DNA of 64,000 bases from Candidatus Frackibacter sp. WG13 (GTDB taxonomy: Bacteria; Bacillota; Halanaerobiia; Halobacteroidales; Acetohalobiaceae): positions 1 to 64,000 of the forward strand of contig NZ_FOTT01000010.1 of assembly GCF_900114655.1 (NCBI RefSeq), in the 5' to 3' direction. The notes under the pieces were generated by a model that was not told the DNA's origin, did no database searches, and saw only the letters and a program-made list of their open reading frames with translations. Both the position numbers and the translations under genes were made by a program. This document shows positions 46,402 to 55,264 of the stretch, in pieces (the first letter of the stretch is position 1; every line of letters starts with the position of its first letter).

Positions 46402-47061
46402 CTACTCCCCCTTAGATTTAAAATAAAAAGCAATCCCCATTAAACCAAAAATATAACCGATTCCTCCTATAACCTCAGTCATACCAGGCCCCTTCTTTAT
46501 CTGCAATTGAGTTATCTTTCTATTTAAAGGTGCTATCTGTTTACTTAACTCCTCTTTAAGAATAGAGCGAACCTCTTCTTGGGCAATAAGTTTATCTTTA
46601 CTACTCTGCCTAATTTTATCCTCTGTTTGATTAATTTTATCTGTATCTATATCAGATTCAGCCATAGATGAATTTTTATCAATAGATAGTTCGTTTTTCC
46701 TAGAATTTTGATTAGATACACTAGGAAGCTCTTCTTCCTTTATAGTATATTTACCTTGATGTCCTAGTTCACCACCCACTACAATTTTTAAATCTGACTT
46801 TTGAGGAATCTTAAATTTATATATTCCTTTTTTGTTAGTCTTTCCTTTTTTTAATAATTCCCCTTCAGAGCCATAAACCTTTACCATTGCTCCTCCAAAC
46901 GGGCTTCCATTACCAAAAGCGGTTTCAACTACTATACTTTCTCCACTAACATATGCATAAGTCACCACCCGATGAGCATAAGCAGGCACAGCCAACAAAG
47001 TAGTCATTAGTAGAATTATTAATAATAATCTAAACGAGGTAGCAACCTTATAATTTTTCAT
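46402..47061 (-). CDS. nikL: NikL-like auxiliary protein of a nickel ECF transporter
   Basis: This 219-residue protein has a signal peptide (about 10-29, ending PAYA) and exposes HRVVTYAYVSGESIVVE. A carboxypeptidase-regulatory-like beta domain follows (GSPFGGAMVKVYGSEGELL). The middle is a charged, partly coiled-coil region (about 125-185), and a C-terminal TM reads GGIGYIFGLMGIAFYFKS. This layout is that of NikL/CbiL proteins found with NikM. It sits 5 bp after nikM and likely helps metal loading outside the membrane. Confidence 0.82.
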   Translation of the reverse strand: MKNYKVATSFRLLLIILLMTTLLAVPAYAHRVVTYAYVSGESIVVETAFGNGSPFGGAMVKVYGSEGELLKKGKTNKKGIYKFKIPQKSDLKIVVGGELGHQGKYTIKEEELPSVSNQNSRKNELSIDKNSSMAESDIDTDKINQTEDKIRQSSKDKLIAQEEVRSILKEELSKQIAPLNRKITQLQIKKGPGMTEVIGGIGYIFGLMGIAFYFKSKGE

Positions 47062-47066
47062 ATCTC

Positions 47067-47678
47067 TTACCTTCCTTTCAAAATCTCTGGTTTAACCTTT
47101 TTAATGAAAACTAAACAAAATGCACTTACAATTCCTTCCACAATCATCAACGGAGCTTCGGATATAATAGCAACCTTAGCAACTTCTAAAAAGGCTTCTT
47201 CAGTAAATACTAATGCCACAGCCATTAATAACGCCGCTAAAAAGACAGCTAAAAATCCACAAACAAAGGTAATAATCCCTAGACTAACTAAATTTTCATC
47301 GTTAATAACCTTAAATAAAATTTTAAATAAATAATAACAGATAACAGCAGGTAACGCCATAATAATTACATTTACCCCTAAAGTAGTGACTCCTCCAAAC
47401 TGAAAAAGTATTCCCTGGAGAAAGAAAGCTATAAAGAAAGCAGGAAATGCTCGCCAACCTAATAGAATTCCAGCAATTCCATTTAAAATCAAATGTATAT
47501 TAGTTGGTCCTACAGGCAGATGAATAAGTGAAGCTACAAATAGAGCAGCCGAAATTATGGCCGTTTTAGGTATGTCTTTATCCTCCATCTGCTTCAAACC
47601 TATAGTCATTCCTACTACTGTTCCGACTCCACCAGAAACCAAAACCGGAGCAGAAAGCACCCCTTCTGAAATATGCAT
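47067..47678 (-). CDS. nikM: Second CbiM/NikM-type S component
   Basis: This 203-residue membrane protein starts directly with MHISEGVLSAPVLVSGG, so the Met-His metal-binding N-terminus needs no signal cleavage, unlike the cbiM copy. LPVGPTNIHLILNGIAGILLGW and QFGGVTTLGVNVIIMALPAV are the substrate-site regions. The family handles Co or Ni; partnership with nikK and nikL argues for nickel. Hydrophobic segments cover most of its length. Confidence 0.85.
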   Translation of the reverse strand: MHISEGVLSAPVLVSGGVGTVVGMTIGLKQMEDKDIPKTAIISAALFVASLIHLPVGPTNIHLILNGIAGILLGWRAFPAFFIAFFLQGILFQFGGVTTLGVNVIIMALPAVICYYLFKILFKVINDENLVSLGIITFVCGFLAVFLAALLMAVALVFTEEAFLEVAKVAIISEAPLMIVEGIVSAFCLVFIKKVKPEILKGR

Positions 47679-47781
47679 AAAACCACACCTTTTTAAATAG
47701 ATTTATATCTCATTTATATATCAAGAAGTAATAGAAGAGATTTTTAATACTCTTCCAATATCTCCTCAATAAATAATTAAC

Positions 47782-48573
47782 TTACTTCATATCATAAGTT
47801 TTTACCCACATCAAAGCTCCTAGTTCATGATCTTTACCATTGATTTTTTCTCCTTCCATCAAGGCAGCAAATCCCCACCAGCCTTCCTTAGGCATAGTAT
47901 AAGAGAAGACTCCGTTCTTATCCGCTTTAATAACTTGAGTAATGAAATTAGCATTTGGTATTCTTACACTTTTATTACCATCTTCCCTTAATGAAGGGAA
48001 TTTAGCTTTATTAAAATATTCTACCTCAATCTCAGCATATGGAACAGGCTTCCCATTCTTCTTAACAATTCCTCTAAATGCATTTCCAGTCCATAATCCA
48101 TAAGGTCGTGTTAAAGGAACGATTTCTGCCTTCATACCAATTTCTCGGTCCCAACTATCAGAAACTGCCATTGAATTGACTATTACTTTGGTACAATGAG
48201 TAATATATTTATTCTCCAGTGGTTCCCAATAAGGACCAGGTTCTAAATAGAATATATAATCACCAAACCCTTTTATTCTATAAGATGTTTCAAAAGCTTT
48301 ACCGCCCATAATTTCTTGAGTTTGTAAATCCTTTAATAAACTTATTTTACGCCCCTTATGCATTACTCCAAATTTATTTGGCTGCTCCATATCCATTACC
48401 TCTGCCGCCGACATTGGATGAGTAAAAAATAAGTTTAAAGTTATTTCCCTATTATCCTGTTTCGTTACCATATCATCAGAAGGTAAAATCATCTGAAAAT
48501 GAGCTGAAGCCGTAACTGTAATTCCTACCACTAAAACCAAAGTTAATAATAACACTAGAATTTGTTTTTTCAT
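47782..48573 (-). CDS. nikK: DUF4198 protein, NikK-like periplasmic metal-uptake component
   Basis: This 263-residue exported protein has a signal peptide (about 5-24, ASAHF cleavage area). The mature N-terminus [12 protein letters not shown] is typical of DUF4198/Nik[18 protein letters not shown] and the late [12 protein letters not shown] and [10 protein letters not shown] are further marks. It is the first gene of nikKMLQ, with an AAGGAGGAG ribosome site. A promoter with three GTAACAC-type repeats lies upstream. It probably binds Ni outside the cell; that is inferred from the family. Confidence 0.82.
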   Translation of the reverse strand: MKKQILVLLLTLVLVVGITVTASAHFQMILPSDDMVTKQDNREITLNLFFTHPMSAAEVMDMEQPNKFGVMHKGRKISLLKDLQTQEIMGGKAFETSYRIKGFGDYIFYLEPGPYWEPLENKYITHCTKVIVNSMAVSDSWDREIGMKAEIVPLTRPYGLWTGNAFRGIVKKNGKPVPYAEIEVEYFNKAKFPSLREDGNKSVRIPNANFITQVIKADKNGVFSYTMPKEGWWGFAALMEGEKINGKDHELGALMWVKTYDMK

Positions 48574-48628
48574 GTTTTCTCCTCCTTGGTTATATATAAA
48601 TCAATTTATGATACTATTTCATTTAAAA

Positions 48629-48716
48629 GTAACACTGTAATTCTAAAAAAATAACACAAAACTATTCTTTGTAACATCATATTAAATACATTCTTTAATT
48701 GTTAAAAAAATCCTTC
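48629..48716 (-). promoter_or_regulatory. Repeated promoter/direct-repeat module, copy 1 (nikK)
   Basis: On the minus strand: AAGGATTTTTTTAACA with -35 TTAACA (48705-48700), an 18-nt spacer and -10 TATGAT (48681-48676). GTAACAC-type heptamers on the plus strand lie at 48671-48677, 48651-48657 and 48629-48635, all in one orientation, 20 and 22 bp apart. They cover -8 to +40 relative to the expected start near 48669. Confidence 0.6.
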
Positions 48717-48853
48717 TTTTTACAAGAAAGTTTTTAATTTTAAATCTTTGTCTAATCTAAATTTCCTATTAATAATAAAGATTCTAGATTACCAGCTTTA
48801 ATTAATTGATTTATCTCATCTCTAGGATTAACCTTCAAAGTTTCCTTAGAAAA

Positions 48854-49243
48854 CTATTCAGGTGTATCCATCACATTAGCATAGGGCTTTATATCAATTA
48901 CAGGAGTTCCATCTATAGCATCAAGTCCTTTGACTCTTAATTTTCTTCCATCTCTCTCCAACAATTCTACAGTGGTAACTCCAATTGAACTTGGCCGTCT
49001 TGGACTCCTACAGGCAAAAACTCCCCTTTCTTTGCCATGACGCCTAGGAGCTATTAACTCATAGCCTTCGGATAAATGAAAAGAAAAAATCACTTGCAGA
49101 TAATCATTATCTTCTATCTTATATAATCCATCTTCATACTTTGAATCAATAATTATTGTGCTTTCTTCTTTTCGCATCTCTTCTGGTGAAGCTGCTTCCT
49201 TAAATTTACTCTGTACTCTTCCAATTGATTTAATCTGATTCAT
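48854..49243 (-). CDS. tRNA (N6-threonylcarbamoyladenosine-37) N6-methyltransferase family, TrmO/TsaA-like
   Basis: This 129-residue protein has IGRVQSKFKEAASPEE at the start, HLSEGYELIAPRRHGKERGVFACRSPRRPSSIGVT-type sequence in the middle (RSPRRP and IG are the SAM-binding signature) and VKGLDAIDGTPVIDIKPY near the end. TrmO methylates t6A37 of threonine tRNA. Short TsaA homologues are also seen beside metal-uptake genes. The GAGGAG site is 13 nt from the ATG. It lies downstream of module copy 2 and a gene remnant. Confidence 0.83.
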   Translation of the reverse strand: MNQIKSIGRVQSKFKEAASPEEMRKEESTIIIDSKYEDGLYKIEDNDYLQVIFSFHLSEGYELIAPRRHGKERGVFACRSPRRPSSIGVTTVELLERDGRKLRVKGLDAIDGTPVIDIKPYANVMDTPE

Positions 49244-49272
49244 TTTAATTTGACCACTCCTCTCTTTTAAAT

Positions 49273-49425
49273 TTAAGCAATAGGTTCTTCCGGAGCCACT
49301 AATGTCCTACCAAAATGTTCTCTAATACTTACTCTAACTCCATAGACAGCTTCTATATCTTCTGGAGCAAGCACTTTTCCAGTATAATAAGAATTAATCA
49401 GAATAGTCCCCCCTTTTCCATAACA
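49273..49425 (-). pseudogene. Remnant resembling the C-terminal end of a FecE/FepC-type ABC ATPase
   Basis: This open frame of 50 residues lacks a normal start codon; TGA precedes it at 49428-49426. It includes TGKVLAPEDIEAVYGVRVSI and ends TLVAPEEPIA, like the tail (LTPELLEEVYGVEV) of iron- or nickel-uptake ABC ATPases. No ATPase core is present. The assignment rests on a short match; a very short expressed peptide is the alternative. Confidence 0.45.
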
Positions 49426-49527
49426 TCATTTCTCAAAAAGTAACACGCAACCTTTAAAAAAATAACACGAAAATTATATTTGTGATATTGTATGTATATT
49501 ATTCTCCAACTGTTAAAAAAATCCTTC
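49420..49527 (-). promoter_or_regulatory. Repeated promoter/direct-repeat module, copy 2
   Basis: Same layout as copy 1: AAGGATTTTTTTAACA (-35 TTAACA at 49516-49511), an 18-nt spacer, -10 TACAAT (49492-49487), and plus-strand heptamers ATAACAC (49462), GTAACAC (49440) and ATAACAT (49420), 22 and 20 bp apart. Positions relative to the start match copy 1 to the base for two of the repeats. Confidence 0.6.
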
Positions 49528-49533
49528 TTTTAT

Positions 49534-49680
49534 TTATAATTTTTTCTCTTTTTTCGATAAAGCACCATCTTCCATAACACTATCGGCAAAATCTTTAAAC
49601 TTCTCCATCTGGTCTAGAATCTCTTCTTTTAATTTTTCTTGGCCTTCAACTAACCCTTCTAAAACTTCATCTGCTTTCAA
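49534..49680 (-). pseudogene. Truncated carboxymuconolactone decarboxylase/AhpD-like fragment
   Basis: A 48-codon frame starts at TTG 49680 behind a perfect AGGAGG site. It contains MEKFKDFADSVMEDGALSKKEKKL, like the N-terminal helices of AhpD/CMD-family proteins, where the text normally continues into the CxxC catalytic part. A stop follows at once, so the active site is missing. It could be a remnant or an unusually short helical protein. Confidence 0.5.
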
Positions 49681-49725
49681 AGTTATCTCCTCCTCAACAA
49701 GTTTATTAGCACAAATATTAATTTA

Positions 49726-49768
49726 GTAACACTATATAATATATTCTATACTTTCTAAAAAAATCCTT
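49726..49768 (-). promoter_or_regulatory. Repeated promoter/direct-repeat module, copy 3 (partial)
   Basis: AAGGATTTTTTTAGAA is followed at 16 nt by TATAGT and one GTAACAC heptamer (49726-49732) overlapping the -10. The downstream repeats seen in copies 1 and 2 are absent. It precedes the AhpD-like fragment. Confidence 0.45.
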
Positions 49769-49786
49769 TATATTTTTAAACTTTTT

Positions 49787-49870
49787 TTAGCAAGATATCT
49801 TATCCTTAGGAATCTCTAGTTCATCTATTGCTAAAATATCTTTAAATTTAATATTCTGTAGAATAAACAT
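49787..49870 (-). pseudogene. Truncated ABC-transporter ATPase N-terminus
   Basis: This 27-codon frame begins at ATG 49870 behind GAGGTGG. FILQNIKFKDILAIDELEI and PKDKISC match the first beta strands of an ABC ATPase (such as LKNIKYKDILDIDELEIPKGKITCIVG in part). The frame stops exactly where the Walker A loop should begin. This is best read as a deletion remnant. Confidence 0.5.
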
Positions 49871-49923
49871 ATTTAATCCACCTCAACTATCATTTCTGCA
49901 ACTTATACTTTATCTCCTTTAAT

Positions 49924-49955
49924 AAAAAAACCCCAATTTCAATTAGCAAATTGGG
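49924..49955 (-). terminator. Intrinsic terminator after the chemoreceptor gene
   Basis: A CCCAATTT/AAATTGGGG stem with an 8-nt loop and seven T residues on the minus strand, 35 bp beyond the stop at 49990. Confidence 0.85.
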
Positions 49956-49989
49956 AAAATAATAAATACATCATGATCAAAAATGAATA

Positions 49990-51192
49990 TTAAACCTCTA
50001 ATTCTTTTTCTAATTTCCTATTAAGTTTTTCCGATATCTTATCTAACTTTTCAGCTAAAGCAGATGCCTTTTCCGCTGTATATGCTTGTTCCTGCATAGC
50101 TGTAGTTATCTCTTCCATAGAAGCTGTTCCCTGCTGCACACTACTTGATACTTCCTCCATAGCAGCAGATATATTATCTATGCTCTCTGAAATTTCATCA
50201 ACATTATTAACAATATTTTCAAAACGCCCTTCAGTGGACATAATAAGCTCCTTACTAGTATCTATCTTTTCCACACTCTCTTCCACCTTAGTCAATGTCT
50301 TTTCACTCTGTCTTTGGGTATTAATAACCGTATTTGTAATCTTATCTGCTGATTGATTTGCCTTCTCGGCAAGCTCTCTTATCTCCTCAGCTACTACTGC
50401 AAAGCCTTGTCCATGTTCTCCAGCCCGAGCAGCTTCTATTGCTGCATTCAATGCTAATAAATTAGTCTGATCCGATATATCAGAAATAACTTCGGTAAAG
50501 TTCGTAACCTCTTTAATAGTCTCATTTAGATAATTAATATCACCATACAAATCTGCTATCATCTCTGAAGCATGCTCTACTTTATCAGTAGTATCCTTTA
50601 ACATCTCTAAACCAGAATTAGAGTCATTTACAACTTCATCAGTTCGCTCCATCAAATTTTCACTACTAGCTGCTGTCTCTTGAGACATAGACGATACTTC
50701 TTCAAAGGTAGCACTTAACTCCTCAGTACTAGCTGCTTGCTCTTCATTCATACTACTAGTTCTGTCAGCTATCTCAACTAAATCCTCGGCAATCTCTGAG
50801 TTATTCTCTGAAATATCTTGTACATCATCTAATAATTCACCAAGATCAAAGACTATCTTATTAATTGACTTAGCTAATAGACCTAATTCATCTTGACTAT
50901 CAATCTCTATCTTATCAACTGTAAAATCGCCTTGGCTTATCCTTTGAGTAATATCGATAATAGTTTTTAAGCGTTTAATTATTAAAAAATATGTAAATAC
51001 AAAAACAACTACTGCTAAGACTACTGTATTAATAACTCCCTGCAAGAATACTAATTTATCGAACTTAAATAGCTTATTTAAAACTTTAACCGTCATTGGT
51101 GTTATTAAAGAAGCGACTACTGTAATTAAAACGAATTTAAAAGCGATTCCTAATTTAATATATTTCTTTAAATCAATCTGATTATTTGCCAT
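49990..51192 (-). CDS. Methyl-accepting chemotaxis protein with minimal extracytoplasmic part
   Basis: From the ATG at 51192 this is a 400-residue receptor. Two TM segments (about 13-35 and 48-70) are separated by only about 12 residues, so no sizeable external sensor exists. HAMP (about 72-125) and the signalling hairpin with [29 protein letters not shown] follow. Signals may be sensed in the membrane or the cytoplasm. The frame from 51201 starts with a GTG inside the GGGTGG ribosome site, so 51192 is preferred. Confidence 0.9.
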   Translation of the reverse strand: MANNQIDLKKYIKLGIAFKFVLITVVASLITPMTVKVLNKLFKFDKLVFLQGVINTVVLAVVVFVFTYFLIIKRLKTIIDITQRISQGDFTVDKIEIDSQDELGLLAKSINKIVFDLGELLDDVQDISENNSEIAEDLVEIADRTSSMNEEQAASTEELSATFEEVSSMSQETAASSENLMERTDEVVNDSNSGLEMLKDTTDKVEHASEMIADLYGDINYLNETIKEVTNFTEVISDISDQTNLLALNAAIEAARAGEHGQGFAVVAEEIRELAEKANQSADKITNTVINTQRQSEKTLTKVEESVEKIDTSKELIMSTEGRFENIVNNVDEISESIDNISAAMEEVSSSVQQGTASMEEITTAMQEQAYTAEKASALAEKLDKISEKLNRKLEKELEV

Positions 51193-51276
51193 TTTATCCA
51201 CCCCATATCTATTTTCTCTCTCACATACTTAACGTATCACTAGTAAATTAAAATTCGTTTCTCAGCCACTATTACT

Positions 51277-51313
51277 AAGAAACAACCCCTTAATCAAGCA
51301 TAGGAATAAGGGG
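51277..51313 (-). terminator. Probable terminator downstream of the PucR-type gene
   Basis: A CCCCTTA/TAAGGGG stem with a 14-nt loop and a T-rich tail (TTGTTTCTT) on the minus strand, 213 bp beyond the PucR stop. The rest of the gap 51193-51525 is AT-rich with no clear gene. Confidence 0.5.
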
Positions 51314-51525
51314 CCATTATCTACTTAATCTTTTAATCACTCCTTTCAGTAACTTTTCAGTCATAGTATTACTACCTTAGACTAAAAGTTTTGTGCATCT
51401 ATCTTTTAATAGAATCACCCTTTTATGGAATAATATATTTTACTTCGTCAAATAACCATCTATAACATCATATTATCACATTTTACTTTTTATTCCTATG
51501 TCATCCGTGAACAAAAAACAAATTA

Positions 51526-53151
51526 TTATTTAGCTTTTTTAAACAAAAGTAATTCTTCATTCATCTTTAATAATTTTATTGCACACGTAATATTAAATTT
51601 AACTTCTGGGTCTTTTAAATCTAATTCTAATATCTTGCCCATCTTCTTAAACCTATACTTCATTGTATTATAATGAATATAGAGTTCCTCCGACGCAGCC
51701 TTTAAATTCCAATCATTTTTGATTAGACAGCTTAAATTCTTTAATAATTCTGTTCCATTCTCTTGGTCATACTTAATTAAGTTTCCTAAATAAGAACTAT
51801 AAAATTGCTCAACCTCATCTTTATCATGAATTAATCTCAATAGCTTATAAATACCTAAGTCATCATAAAAGACAACTTCATCTTGCAAATCCACCTGCTG
51901 CTTTAATTTAATAACTTGTATTGCTTCGTTATAACTTTCATATAGTCTAGCAATTGAAGATTTAATTTTTCCAATCCCTATTATTAAATTAAGATTATGC
52001 TCGTCAATACTTGTTTTAATTTCGTAAATAAGCTCCTCTAATCTTTGTCTAAAATTCCGTCTACCTAGATTAGTTTTAATAATAAAGACAATACTTTTAC
52101 TATAATCCAGACTGATACTATCTTTAAATTGGTCATTAATAATATTTTTAAGATTAAGAATGATCTTTTCATCCACTTTATTCACTATCTGATTTGAACT
52201 CTCCTGTTTTACTTCTAGGCGATCGCTTCTCAAATCTTTAATTTTTAAAACCATAACAACCATTCTCTCTTTAATATCCCAATTACATAAATAAGCCCTC
52301 TTTTCTGCAAATTCCTCTGATTTAAAGTTATTAAAGATTAAGTCTTGTATCAAAAATTTCTGTTGTGCTACCTTTAATTGATTAGAAATATTTCGTCTAA
52401 TCACCATCTCTATCGCCATCTTCCCGTGTTCTAAAATAACCTTATCATATCTATTGCCATCCTTTTCATTCTTATTTTTCGCTAAAACTATATAGCCATA
52501 TATCTCGTCTTTTATCTTCACTGGATAACACTGATATGCATTTGCAATTTTCTTTAATGAAAGCAATTCCATATCCTCCATAAATTGATTAGAAGTATCA
52601 GCCATATAAAAATTGTTAAAAGTTATATCATAAAAAGCAACCTGTCTATCAAGCAATTCTCTTAATTCAATAATAATCTGTTGAACGCCTGCCTCATTGA
52701 TAATTAATTGAGTAAAAGATTCGTATATATTTTCAAGTACTGTTAATACCTCATTACGTTTATTTGTAGTCTTCCTTAGTATTACATTAATTAAATTTGT
52801 TAAAATATAATAATTTGGTATCGATATAATTGGTAAATCAGCTTGATTAGCAATGACTAAAACTTCATCTGATAACTGTTGCTCATCTATAGATTCACCA
52901 AAGTTAATTCCAATTGCAGCAACTTTTATTCTACTTATCTTAGTAATTAAGTCTTTAACCTCTAAAGAATCATTTTTTATAAAATTCTCATCTATGATAA
53001 TAAAATCTTCTTCATCTAATTGAGTATCAAAATCCAACTCTTCTATTATTTGCACTCCGCTTATTACTCTATTTAAGCCACTCTTTCCTGCAATAACTTT
53101 TAACCCTTCAACATCTTTAAATTCAAATATATCTTTTACTATAGTCTTCAA
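51526..53151 (-). CDS. PucR-family transcriptional regulator
   Basis: Starting at TTG 53151 this is a 541-residue regulator. An N-terminal PucR ligand domain (about 1-125, IFEFKDVEGLKVIAGKSGLNRVISGVQ region) comes first. A CdaR GGDEF-like middle (about 260-420) and a C-terminal HTH_30 domain (WNLKAASEELYIHYNTMKYRFKKM) follow. GGGGGA is well spaced for the TTG; the frame extends to 53205 but lacks a ribosome site there. Members control purine, sugar-acid or amino-acid use; no target gene is evident next to it. Confidence 0.85.
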   Translation of the reverse strand: MKTIVKDIFEFKDVEGLKVIAGKSGLNRVISGVQIIEELDFDTQLDEEDFIIIDENFIKNDSLEVKDLITKISRIKVAAIGINFGESIDEQQLSDEVLVIANQADLPIISIPNYYILTNLINVILRKTTNKRNEVLTVLENIYESFTQLIINEAGVQQIIIELRELLDRQVAFYDITFNNFYMADTSNQFMEDMELLSLKKIANAYQCYPVKIKDEIYGYIVLAKNKNEKDGNRYDKVILEHGKMAIEMVIRRNISNQLKVAQQKFLIQDLIFNNFKSEEFAEKRAYLCNWDIKERMVVMVLKIKDLRSDRLEVKQESSNQIVNKVDEKIILNLKNIINDQFKDSISLDYSKSIVFIIKTNLGRRNFRQRLEELIYEIKTSIDEHNLNLIIGIGKIKSSIARLYESYNEAIQVIKLKQQVDLQDEVVFYDDLGIYKLLRLIHDKDEVEQFYSSYLGNLIKYDQENGTELLKNLSCLIKNDWNLKAASEELYIHYNTMKYRFKKMGKILELDLKDPEVKFNITCAIKLLKMNEELLLFKKAK

Positions 53152-53615
53152 TTGACTTCCCCCTTTCCTATTATAAATTTTAACTGTATCCCCTATTAAT
53201 ATCAATAATTGTTGCCCATAATAGCATCTCCTTTTCTTTTAAACATTAAAATACCCTAAACCATCGAAATATTTATCCTTATTATTAAACTCCCCTTCTA
53301 ACTTTAACAAGTTGCCAATAACAGAATAGCATTCTAGTTTAATACACAATTTTACAGCACAAGTTATAAATTCCTCTTTAAATCTATAGCATATAACATT
53401 TACTATTCTAAATCTAAACAAAATAACTCTATAAAATGGAGTAAAATATATTGTCTTAATACAACAGACTAGCAACACTAATGTAATTTTATCATAAACA
53501 TTTTTCTATTAATATGTCTTTATTTAATAAAAAAACAAGTATTAATTAGCCTATAAGTATAAAAAATCCAAATAATGAAAATAGTTTTACCTAATTTGCT
53601 CTAAAATAAAAATAT

Positions 53616-53655
53616 AAAAAAGGCTGCTACCTTTTACGGTAACAACCTTTTTTAT
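53616..53655. terminator. Bidirectional terminator beside the dehydrogenase pseudogene
   Basis: AAAAAAGG(C/T)TG(C/T)TACC and GGTAACAACCTTTTTT-type arms form a long hairpin with A- and T-runs on both sides. The gap 53206-53615 holds no supported gene. Confidence 0.85.
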
Positions 53656-54255
53656 TAAAACACTTCCTCATTCACTAAATTATCCGGTTTTCTTCCATCT
53701 AATCCTGCCAAAAGATTTTGAGCAGCCATTTCTGCCATCTTCTCCCTAGCACTAATACTAGCACTACCAATATGAGGAGCTACTACTACATTATCTAATT
53801 CTAAAAGTGGATTATCATCAGCAATTTGTTATATCTTGACCTAAAAATAATTTTGGTCCCCATGCTTTCCAATTGCCATCCCTAATATACTTATCCGCTT
53901 CAACAATTCGCCGTGCCGTTGCCATTAAAAAAAGCCAAGTCAGCAGTTGTATCAGTTAATGCCCAGGGGTATTAGTAACATAAATACCCTGCTCTGTAGC
54001 AGCATCAACATCAATATTGTCATAACCAACTGCATAATTGCTTACTACTTTAAGATTTTCTCCTGCTTTCAATACCTCTCTATCTATTGGGTCACTTAAC
54101 AAAGAGATTAATCCATCTATTTCAGCTACTTCTTCAATAATTCTCTCCTTATTAGGTCCAACCACTCCTTCCCAAACTTTAAGATCAACCTTATCTTCTA
54201 ACATCTTTAATCCTTTATCTGGAATGCGACGAGTTACAAATACTTTTGGTTTCAT
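53655..54255 (-). pseudogene. Broken D-2-hydroxyacid dehydrogenase (glyoxylate/hydroxypyruvate reductase-like)
   Basis: The first 99 codons read KPKVFVTRRIPDKGLKML, SNYAVGYDNIDVDAATEQGIYVTNTPG, as in GyaR-type enzymes. The frame then shifts at 53965-53970 (ALTDTTADLAF continues in another frame), again near a T-run at 53926-53933 (LMATARRIVEADKYIRDGNWKAW). About 100 residues of the NAD-binding core are missing at about 53826-53832. The end DDNPLLELDNVVVAPHIGSAS and the stop at 53655 are intact. It is not functional as read. A GGAGGAG ribosome site remains. Confidence 0.88.
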
Positions 54256-54308
54256 CAACTGGCTCCTCCTTTAGTGAATATTCTTGTTTAATTAAGGTTC
54301 TTGCATAA

Positions 54309-55187
54309 TTATAAAATTTGATCTTGAATCTGCAAATACTTAATAAACTCACCTTTCTTAGTTGCAGTAAATTCATGAGTTATATAAACTGGTTTGATTA
54401 AATCTAATATTCTTTGAGGAGAAATTTCACTAAAAGGTAAGTGTTGATCAGAATTAGCTATAAATTGTCCTGCTACCTGTTCCTTTGCTTCTAAGCCTTC
54501 TTTTTTAACAAATTCTTGATATAGTCTTTCTCTATTTTCTAAACGATAAGAACGAGATAATGACTTATGTAAATGAACACCGTAGAACAAATCTAAGCCT
54601 TCTTTCTCACTATTCAACTCCAAATTAGTATTCATTAAATGACCTGTATCCAACAAGAAACCTACATTTTTATAATCTAATTTATCTAAAAAATCCATTG
54701 CTTCCTCTTTGTTTAAGAAAGTAAGCCCGCTCCACCATAAATTTTCAAATAATAATTTGAAATCTATATCTAAACCTTTAGTAACCTTATTTATAACTTG
54801 AGCAACTGCTGATAAAATATCAAAATTAGTATGACTAAATTCATCACTAAATACCTCTCCCATGCTAATACTGCTAGCATGAAAGACAACATAATCTACT
54901 TCTAACTTAGCAGCCATTTCTAATTCTTTCCGATAAGTATTAATTACTTCTTTTTCTTCTAATTGTCTTTTATTATTCCCTTCCAATGAAACCCAGTTTA
55001 AATAATAAGAAAGATGCATCGCCTTAACTATTTCCTGAGGAATACTATCTAAATCAATATTTTCTAGTCCGCTAGATAATAATTCAATCCCAGCCAATCC
55101 ATTTATTTCACAAAACTCTTTTACTTCTTGCCAGTCATTATTAAACCAATCAAAATTATAAACACTTAGATTAAATAATTTCTTCAT
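54309..55187 (-). CDS. TIM-barrel protein of the sugar phosphate isomerase/epimerase type
   Basis: This 292-residue soluble protein resembles AP endonuclease family 2 / xylose-isomerase-like barrels. Possible metal ligands are in YVVFHASS, LLFENLWW, FLLDTGHLM and GVHLHKS. The catalytic reaction is not recognisable. It lies 77 bp downstream of cblS and on the same strand as cblT and cobT, so it may be part of the alpha-ribazole salvage unit, or simply adjacent. The next gene downstream is a pseudogene. Confidence 0.72.
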   Translation of the reverse strand: MKKLFNLSVYNFDWFNNDWQEVKEFCEINGLAGIELLSSGLENIDLDSIPQEIVKAMHLSYYLNWVSLEGNNKRQLEEKEVINTYRKELEMAAKLEVDYVVFHASSISMGEVFSDEFSHTNFDILSAVAQVINKVTKGLDIDFKLLFENLWWSGLTFLNKEEAMDFLDKLDYKNVGFLLDTGHLMNTNLELNSEKEGLDLFYGVHLHKSLSRSYRLENRERLYQEFVKKEGLEAKEQVAGQFIANSDQHLPFSEISPQRILDLIKPVYITHEFTATKKGEFIKYLQIQDQIL

Positions 55188-55264
55188 CTCTCGTCCCCAT
55201 CCTTAAATTAATATCCCACTCTTTTTTTTATTCTAAATATTATCACTGAATTCCTGCAAATAAT

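Noticed and set aside
53151-53205. Upstream extension of the PucR gene to ATG 53205
   Set aside because: No ribosome site there, while TTG 53151 has a GGGGGA site and matches the family start.
53239-53478. 79-codon open frame on the minus strand
   Set aside because: Cys-, Ile- and Phe-rich translation of AT-rich DNA, no ribosome site, no recognisable motif; treated as chance.
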